DNA of 64,000 nt from Vicia villosa (Eukaryota > Streptophyta > Magnoliopsida > Fabales > Fabaceae). Each line of letters begins with the position of its first letter. Position 1 is the first letter of the stretch. Positions 56,703-64,000 of this stretch are shown here, piece after piece. The DNA lies in assembly GCF_029867415.1 (NCBI RefSeq), contig NC_081185.1, positions 45,268,766-45,332,765 of the forward strand, given 5' to 3'. The notes under the pieces were generated by a model that worked only from the letters and a program-made list of their open reading frames with translations, made no database searches and was not told the origin of the DNA. Both the position numbers and the translations under genes were made by a program.

Positions 56703-57180
56703 AATTTTCTTAAACCTGAAGATGTAGAGTGGTTTGTATGCAAGTCGGATTCTAAGGGTAGAAGAGGATTGAATACTAGAATGCCCAAAAATTTGTCCTT
56801 GCTGAAGTATGGACCTTTGTCGGAGATGTGCTTAAAGATGCCATCCAAGCCTTGAGAAAGAGTCTATTGGAGATGGGCTTAAAGATGTCATCCAGGTGTT
56901 TGGCGAAGATGTATGATTGAGATGGATTTGATAAACTTGAGAGTCAGAATACGTCGTACGTTATACTGTATCTGAAGGATATAATTAGGATGAGTCGTAC
57001 GTTAGACTGAATCCACGGTATTGGGAAGTAATTGTTGGAGATTGGTCGTGTCACCACCGTTCGTGATGATAGAATTAGATCTTCGAATGTCGATCGTGTC
57101 AGCACCGTTCGTAGTAACTGAATTAGATCTTGGATTGTTTCTGAATTGTGTCTTGAATGAGTGTCAAAAGATGAGAGTTG
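56703..57180 (-). other. 3' untranslated region with diverged 41-bp-type repeats
   Basis: Contains two to three degenerate inverse copies of the CAGATATGGTCTAATGTACG unit (GTCGTACGTTATACTGTATC at 56952; GTCGTACGTTAGACTGAATC at 56996) and two GTCGTGTCA.CACCGTTCGT repeats at 57044 and 57086. Confidence 0.65.
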
Positions 57181-57640
57181 TAAGAATGTTTCAGAAGTCT
57201 GGGGGTCAAGCTTCCACAATGTGCATCTGATTGGAATTTTCAAAATGTCCGGGGTTCGAGCTTTCGGAATGTATATCTGATGAGAATGTTTCAGAAGTCT
57301 GGGGGTCATGCTTCCAGAATGTGCATCTGATTGGAATTTTCAGAATGTCCGGGGTTCGAGCTTTCGGAATGTATATCTGATGAGAATGTTTCAGAAGTCT
57401 GGGGGTCATGCTTCCATAATGTGCATCTGATTGGAATTTTCAGAATTTCCGGGGTTCGAGCTTCCGGAATGTATATCTGATAAGAATGTTTTAGAAGTCT
57501 GGGGGTCATGCTTCCAGAATGTGCATCTGTTTGGAATTTTCAGAATGTCCGGGGTTCGAGCTTCCGGAATGTATATCTGTTTGGAATTTTCAGAATGTCC
57601 GGGGTTCGAGCTTCCGGAATGTATATCTGATAAGATTGAT
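57181..57640 (-). repeat. Tandem array, ~50-bp unit in 100-bp dimers (about 9 units)
   Basis: Alternating units GTCTGGGGGTCATGCTTCC and GTCCGGGGTTCGAGCTTCC, separated by GGAATGTATATCTGA/GAATGTGCATCTGA. This is the inverted counterpart of 16641-17340. The minus-strand ORFs starting MTPRLLKHSHQIY recur every 100 bases because of the repeat. Confidence 0.9.
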
Positions 57641-59907
57641 TTGTTGATGATATTCGTCTGCTTGGGAACTTACCTGAAAGACAAATTAGCAGCATGCAAT
57701 GCCATGATGCATGTATTTATGTGACGAGTCTCTCAAAATAAATGAGAAACTTGTATGTTATGTATGAATTATTTATGAGGTAATGTATGCGACGTATGAA
57801 TATATGATGTATGACTTATGCTATTTAGAGTTTTTTGAGAAAATAAATCTCTGTATCATAGTGATTTTGATGTTTGATCTTGTCTTGGAGATGCCCAGCT
57901 GGGGATTTATGATTTCTGCTTGGGGATGACCAGTAATTTGATGTACTCTGACTGGGGATAACAGATATTAATAAACCATGTTTGGAGAAGAGAAGAAGGT
58001 TGGGGAACCGACGGTGTCGAAGATGTGAACTCTATTGAGGAGCTATGTCTTTTGTTTGGACAAGAACATTTGAAGGTATCTTCTTAATGATTACTCTGTG
58101 GGGGATATGATTCTGTGTAACCGGCCTTGTGGAAAGGCATGAATGCTTTGAATATTGCCCCCAGTGATTTATATTGATTAGGACACACCACTGAGTATTG
58201 ATCAAGATGTCAAACTAGACTTACATAGATTTGCCCCTGCTAGTAGGGACTTTGGAAAGATTCGCCTCGCGAGGACTTGATGAGATGTGCACTATAGGCG
58301 TCATGCCCCTAGTAATCATAGGCCAAGGACAATGTCCCATGTTGGTTGGGAAGTAGCTTCAGATATACTTGGATGCATGCTCCTGATTATTGATGCTTTT
58401 GAGATATTTTTTGAAACTTGACCTGATCATCCCAAATTGATCGGGAAATAGTTTGAAACCCACTTGGGACGTATGCCTTTGATTATTCGGCATTTGAGAG
58501 ATTTTGGAATCTTGACTTGATTGCCCCAGATTGATTGGGCAAAACGTGTCGTGCCCCTTGTATACATAAGAGACATTGCTTCTGAAGTGGTTTTGTCTGT
58601 AGGGATAACTTTTAATCATTAGTTGTACCCTATGCAAATTCTTTCTGTTGCGAACATTTGAAATTATGTAGCAGAATATGTTTAATGATGAATTCATGAG
58701 ATGTAATGCATATCTCTGTCTTGTTTTTTTTTTTGAAAAACATTAAAACAGGAGATGTAAAAGCGCGATGTTTATAAAAACTTGATGTTTGTAAAAAACA
58801 GGATATAAGCCTAGCATTTGTAGTAAACCTTAAGGAGTCGGGATACCTTTTTGGTGACAGTATGCTTTCGAACTAACCATGCTTCAGTTAGGACTTTCAA
58901 GGGTTGTAACGTGGCTTGGTTCACGGTTTAAGAAACAAAAGATAAAGGCTCAAATTTTATTTGTACCCACCCCTCTTCGTGATGATCTTCAGTCCTAAGC
59001 TCAGTTATTTCAACTTATGCATTCAGGTTTCGAGAGACTTTTGGATTTGCACCTTTGATAATGATGATGGTTCACAAACAAAGAGAACTTTTTGAGATGG
59101 CAGTCACTTCTTCCTTTTGGTAGTCACAATATTGTGTTGTTCAGGAATTTATTGACTTCCCTGTTTTCATCTTTTTGTTATCCCTAACTTTTGCCTGAAC
59201 TATTTATTTTTGAGATTACAGTCAGCGGGATGCCTTGATTTTTGCCTAAGTCGTCTTTTGATTTTTGACTTAGCAGGCTTTTCTTGGTATATATGTTTTT
59301 CATTTTTTCTTTTTGAAAGATATTGACTGCCTCGCTTAACGATTGATAAACCATCATTGGCTTTTGATTGACATCTCCAACACTTCTTTGATGTGTGCGG
59401 ATGAACGCTTGTGATTGAAACCTTTGTTGAAAGGTACTGAATGATTCTCTTAAAATAGAATGCACAGCCAAATTAACTGAGAATTACCCTGCCCCAGGTT
59501 ATGATCAAGGGTTTTAATTAGTACAAGAAAGAAACTTCTACTTCTTAGGCTCAAAAGGATTGACGAGGGATTATCATCCTTATATCTCCACTGTTTAGGA
59601 ATTGAAACAATGCATGTACATCGTCAGCATAGTCCGCTCAAAAGCATACTGTATGAGGTTGCGGTATCGTTTTCGTCATCCTCCCTTAAAAGGCTTACAG
59701 CTTAGCAGGAGTTGAATAAAACATATGCAAAGTAAAGACACAATTTAAAATGAGTGATAGCGAAATAAATTATTCAAAACAAACATATGCAATGCACTGA
59801 TGATGATTATTAAAACAGATAATGTCTATCATAAGTCGAAATGTTTAAACAAACAGAAAAAGAAATTGCAGTTGAAAGTAAAACTAATGATCTTAAAGTC
59901 CATCCTT
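57641..59907 (-). other. 3' untranslated region, unique part
   Basis: Aligns in reverse with 14261-16229. Non-coding. It follows the gag stop directly, so protease, RT, RNase H and integrase are missing by deletion. Confidence 0.6.
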
Positions 59908-61356
59908 CTAGCCATCCACCGTATTAGCACTCTTGTTGTGATTAGGCATGGGAGCAGTGATCCCGTTAGGAGTTGCAGGAGGATCGAACTTGATTTCTTC
60001 GACATCGATCATGTCTTGGATCTTATTCTTCAATGTCCAGCAATTGTCAGTGTCATGTCCCGGACTATTGGAGTGATATGCACATCTCGCGTTGGGATTA
60101 TAGCGAGGGGAGGAAGTGTTGGGATTTGGATGAGGAGCTATCTGTATAAGTAGCTCTGCTTTCAACAAGTGTTGCAGCGCTTGAGTCAAAGACATGTTGA
60201 TCTTTGTGAATTGTCTTTTGGATGCGCTTTGTTTACGTTGGTTGTTTTGTTGTTGTATCGATGCTTGAATAGAGACCAAAATTGCCCCAACGACGTCGGA
60301 TTCATTCCTCCCATTGTATGACTGTTTTACAGTACCGGAAGAAGTAGTCACCTGAATTTTTCCGCTTCGGATACCACTTTCAACACGCTCTCCAGTCAGT
60401 ATAAGCTCAGTGAATCCAAATGATTAACTTCCCAGCAAATGACTATAGAAAGGGCCAGTCAGTGTATTCATGAACATATCTACCATCTCTCTGTCAGCCA
60501 AGGAAGGTTTGACTCTTCCCGATAGATCTCTCCATTTTTTAGCATATTCCTTGAAACTTTCCTTGGGTCCCATAGACATGCTTTGCAGTTGCATGCGAGT
60601 CGGTGCGAGGTCAGAATTATATTGATATTGCTTGTAGAAAGCAACAACCAAATCTTCCCAGGTACGGATGTGGGTACTCTCCAGTTGATAGTACCATTCG
60701 AGTTGAGTTCCAGATAAACTCTCTTGGAAAAAGTGGATCCAGAGCTTCTTATCAGCAGTATGAGGTTGAATCTTCCTTACATAAGACCACAAGTGTAGTT
60801 TAGGACAGGAGACTCCATCATACTTAGCAAAGGCGGGAGTTTTGAATTTTGGAGGAATAACGACCCCAGGAACGAGTCCCAACTCCTCAAAATCCAGCCC
60901 AGGTACCTTCTGAATTTCCACGCTTCTCAGACGCTCTTCTAACATCTTGTATTTGTCATCAGGATGTTCATCCTCATGGTGATAGTCCTCTTCTTCTTCA
61001 GAGGGTTTGGCAGAATCATGGTTACTTTTTGCATCAATTTTGATACTAGCATCATCATCTTGCTCATCCTCATCACTGTCTTCAGAGGGTTCAGCATCCC
61101 TGAGTTGCAAGATCGGTCTAAGCTTTTTCACCCGAGTCTTCTTACCCTCTTTGGGAGTTTCAGCTTCTTCAATCTTTTTGAGAGGGCCTTTGAACCTTCT
61201 TCCCAGATTGAGAACACCTTTAGGTTTCTTGGTCTTCTTTTCCTTATTAGTCTGAAGGGATTTCAGCTCATCTTGCCCCTTGGACAAATTCAGAATCAAG
61301 GCTTGGAATTCAGCATTTTGAACTTGGAGATCCTTAACTGATTGTTCGAGATTCAT
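59908..61356 (-). pseudogene. Ogre-type gag, 482 codons with one in-frame stop
   Basis: From the ATG at 61356: a coiled-coil-like start (MNLEQSVKDLQVQNAEFQAL), a basic segment (KKTKKPKGVLNLGRRFKG), an acidic stretch (PSEDSDEDEQDDDASI and EEEEDYHHEDEHPDD), then the capsid core (FKTPAFAKYDGVSCPKLHLW, SGTQLEWYYQLESTHIRTWE, MGPKESFKEYAKKWRDLSGR). A TAA at 60424-60426 (LLGS*SFGF) is the only break; the same frame continues GFTELILTGERVESGIRSGK and ends with the knuckle CAYHSNSPGHDTDNC and a stop at 59908. It would form particles for the element and perhaps for related RNAs. The single lesion suggests late loss of function. Confidence 0.92.
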
Positions 61357-62528
61357 GATGCTGAAATAAACAGCGAGGAAGGATGAGAGACCTATTGTAA
61401 GAAACCTGTTATGCGATGTTTATGAATGCAAATGCAATGTTTTTCAAGGATCTTTAGGAATCTAGTTAGTAACATTAGAAATTTAGTCAGTCACGGCTTC
61501 GTTTGAAGAACGTCCTTCCTTGAGAAATCAAGCTCACCATATCGAGTGGGTTATCGCCTCTGATTCGGGATCCTTCTGAATTTGAAAGTATATGGCTAGA
61601 GGAAAGTAAATCCTCTTGCCCCTTGATAGGTACCGAGTCTCTGAATTGGAAGGTACGTGGCCAGAGGAAAATAAATCCTCTTGCCCCTGGATTTAGAAAT
61701 CGGTCCTTGATAGGAGTACCTGAAATTGTGCGCCCTAAATCCCTAAGATCCTTGAAAGGGTTAGTTAAATCGTGTTATGCTTATGATGTCATGATGTCAT
61801 GATGTTATGCGAATGAAGCTCATTAGGCATAGTGTGAGATAGTAAGGACAAACAAGTCCTTTTAAGAAAACCTGTAGGGAAACCAAGGTTAGTAGCAAAC
61901 ACAAACAAGTCACACAAGTCACACAAGTCACACAATTGCCTGAAGGGTAGGCTTGCATGAAGTCCATAGGTATATACCCTCCTTCCTTTCGTTTAGTTGG
62001 TTCAACCTGTCTTAAAAAGTAACCGGGTTCTATGGTGCTCATATCCTTGATCTTTCTCGCGGGCATTGTCTCAACATAGCGCTCAATCGGCCAACGAAAA
62101 GCATCCCTAGAGTATGATCTCAATGAGTGTAGCATCGAGTATCAACCGGCTTCAGTCAGGAATCCAAAGCCAGCCATCTCGCTACTTCTTATAAGTCAAA
62201 GTCAAGTTCAACTAAGGTTCTAAAGGCGAATTAGTGCTCATGACACCACGCGGTAGCCAAATGTCTCCTCGATCAGATTCGAGGGCCATCAGGACAAACC
62301 AAAGTGTCACACTAACGGTGGCCACCAGTTCAACCATAACGATACATGTCGTACAGCTTCCCTGGTCTCATGCTACATACTTAAGGTACACTAGATCCGG
62401 GTGTAGGATCTTTCACACAGTAGAATACCCGAAACGGCCCTGAAAAATAAATCAAACAAAGCAAACAATAGAAAACATTTTAAAGTGAATCCTAAACTTT
62501 TAAGGTAACCCCTCTTTTTAATCGAAAA
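61357..62528 (-). other. 5' leader of the gag-only element
   Basis: Non-coding. It holds two diverged copies of the 65-bp leader repeat (61590-61710; GAGGAAA.TAAATCCTCTTGCC) and a short CAAGTCACA tandem repeat (61904-61935). Aligns in reverse with 12643-13960. Confidence 0.65.
61904..61935. repeat. 9-bp tandem repeat (CAAGTCACA)
   Basis: Four consecutive copies in the leader. Confidence 0.9.
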
Positions 62529-62546
62529 TCCCCAGCAGAGTCGCCA
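62529..62546 (-). promoter_or_regulatory. Primer-binding site TGGCGACTCTGCTGGGGA
   Basis: Four bases inside the 5' LTR border (62551). Same 18 bases as 12625-12642. Confidence 0.85.
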
Positions 62547-62550
62547 GTTC

Positions 62551-64000
62551 TGTAATACGGTGAACTGACTTTTATAATCGAAAATGTCGCGGTTAAGCAA
62601 GAGTCGCCACCGAATTTTATTTTATCCAAATATCGGAAAGGCTAAAAGAACAGGAAAAACCTTTTAAATAAAAACAGGGTTCGGGGGGTAATTATGCAAA
62701 GGGAAGGTGTAAGGCACCCTTTGCATCCATGGTTTTCCATGGGCTCTTAATTGCTTTGCTCGTTTTTTGAAAAGAAATGTAGAAGAAGAAAGCGGACTTT
62801 AGCTCGTAAATGAGCATAGCCATTTTGAAGATTTATGAGAAAGAATATGAAAGATTTTTAGAGCAAGGCAAAGCAATTAGGGGCAATTACCTTATAGTTT
62901 GAAAAAGGAGTTCTTTTAGCCTTTCAGGGTGAAAGGGTCTATCCTTGCCATAAGAGGGCAGGAAGCCTTTCATTTGGAGGTTGAAGGGTCATCGAGAGTT
63001 CATTCGCCATAAGACTGTCCCATGCCATAGGGAGGCAGGTAGTCTAAGGGAAGAACCAGAATAGCCTTTTCGTAGGCAGCCATAGGATACCTCAGCCTTT
63101 TCGTAGGCAACTTCCAAGGGTCGAGATCATGTTTAGTGTATTGAAGGAAGCTTCATTAGGGACCCATGATCTTAATCGAGGCACCATGGCTGAGGTATCC
63201 TCGTATTCGAGGGACTGGCTATTCTACAAGAACACAAGGCAACAAGGCAACAGGCAACAGAGAGGTTACCCCAAAAGTGTGCGTGTGTGCACCAATCACG
63301 TGATTAGATTCAGATATTTATCTTATAATTAAATGGTTCTATATTCAATTCAGGGTTGTCACTCCCTAGGATTACTAACCACAACAATTAATATTAACAG
63401 TAAATACGGGGAAGGGAAACAAGAAACCAGCGGAGGAAAGGGGAGATGAAACCAGTGGGATAATAAATAAGTAAGTCTAACACAAGTAATAATTAAGATC
63501 AAGGTTTAGGGTTACCGATACTCGAGGCTTTGGCAATTGGCAAACCCTGAAAAGGTGGAAAAATGGCAAGCAAAAATAGAGTGAGTGTATTATCAGTTCA
63601 AATGAAGATTAGGGTTAACCCTAATTTGATGAAGGAAACAAAATGAAATGAAATAAAATTGATATTTAAAATAAAAATAGAACTTAGCTTTCGATTTGAT
63701 CTGATATGGTTTGTAGTCGAAGGTAGCCTCGGGATTAATCCTGAAAAATGGCAAAGAAGAGGCAGAAAGGGAGTGAGTGTAGGCAGAATTCATTATATTT
63801 GAAGGCAAACCCTAAAAATAAATAAAAGGGCAAAATAACAAATATTTAAATAAGTGTAGAATCAGAACTTAGCTTCATAGTAGGCGTGACGCGTAGTCGG
63901 AGAAAACCCTGTTGCTAACCCTGAAAAAATGCACAAAGAAATATTTTTTTTAGTGTATGGCATGATCTTCGTGAACCCTGATTAGGGTACGAATTAAATA
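62551..64000 (-). mobile_element. 5' LTR of the gag-only element, 3' portion only
   Basis: About 1.45 kb of the LTR, aligned with 52791-54224. Differences include a 22-base insertion near 63326 (ATAATTAAATGGTTC...) and scattered substitutions. The rest lies beyond the window. Confidence 0.88.

Larger units (their letters stand above)
52791..64000 (-). mobile_element. Ogre-type gag-only element (non-autonomous; 5' LTR runs off the window)
   Basis: Minus orientation: 5' LTR beyond 62551, primer site 62546-62529, leader, gag 61356-59908, a long 3' untranslated region with tandem repeats, polypurine tract 56702-56690 and 3' LTR 56689-52791. The internal region is 5.9 kb; gag ends after its zinc knuckle and no protease or pol follows. 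LTR ends (TGTCATACCCC; CACCGTATTACA), primer site, leader and 3' repeats are shared with 9424-20746. Left flank GTTGG; the other flank is outside the window. Confidence 0.9.

Overview
The window is plant nuclear repeat DNA, almost certainly from a legume genome of the pea/vetch tribe (Fabeae). This rests on the Ogre-type LTR starts (TGTCATACCCC..., TGTTGCACCCC...), the tRNA-like primer sites, the dual-RNase H pol, the Tat-lineage antisense ORFs, and copia LTRs bordered by an AAAGGGGGAGAT tract. I see no intact host gene, rRNA, functional tRNA or CRISPR array. Nearly everything is LTR retrotransposon, with two or three small DNA transposons on the left.

Layout. 1-5111 holds old fragments: an LTR end, a minus-strand gag piece, a hAT-type MITE with an 8-bp target duplication, a hAT-like element nested in a second MITE, and the 3' end of a minus-strand Tat element with a broken plus-strand extra ORF. 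5112-37594 is a four-level nest. An Athila-like LTR (5112-5458 + 36194-37570, PBS at 37577) is split by a Tat element (5459-36193). That element is split in its gag by a second Tat element (9186-25355). The 5' LTR of the second element is split by a young Ogre derivative without coding capacity (9424-20746; TSD TGGGC; LTRs nearly identical). The outer Tat element also carries an inverted LTR-end structure (6655-7754) and a 5.3-kb segment (27615-32953) whose two ends are inverted copies of an Ogre LTR start; it sits where the RNase H and integrase should be.

37635-47461 is a chain of three copia-type LTRs and two non-coding internal regions, abutting a minus-strand Ogre pol (47462-51215: intron acceptor, RT, RNase H, archaeal-type RNase H, integrase; all broken by stops and frameshifts). 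51216-52790 is a partial LTR of another family. 52791 to the window end is a minus-strand Ogre-type element with 3' LTR, satellite-like 3' UTR, one gag ORF with a single stop, leader, PBS and part of its 5' LTR, but no pol.

How they work together: three elements have dropped pol but kept LTRs, PBS, PPT and leader (one with gag only, one with gag plus antisense ORF, one with only a gag scrap). They could have moved only with enzymes from full-length relatives. The 9424-20746 element shares PBS, PPT, leader repeats and 3' UTR repeats with the gag-only element, and is the best candidate for recent movement. I found no wholly new system. The least explained signals are tRNA-like A/B boxes inside two different Ogre LTRs, the inverted LTR structures, and the reduction of these elements to gag and/or the antisense ORF.
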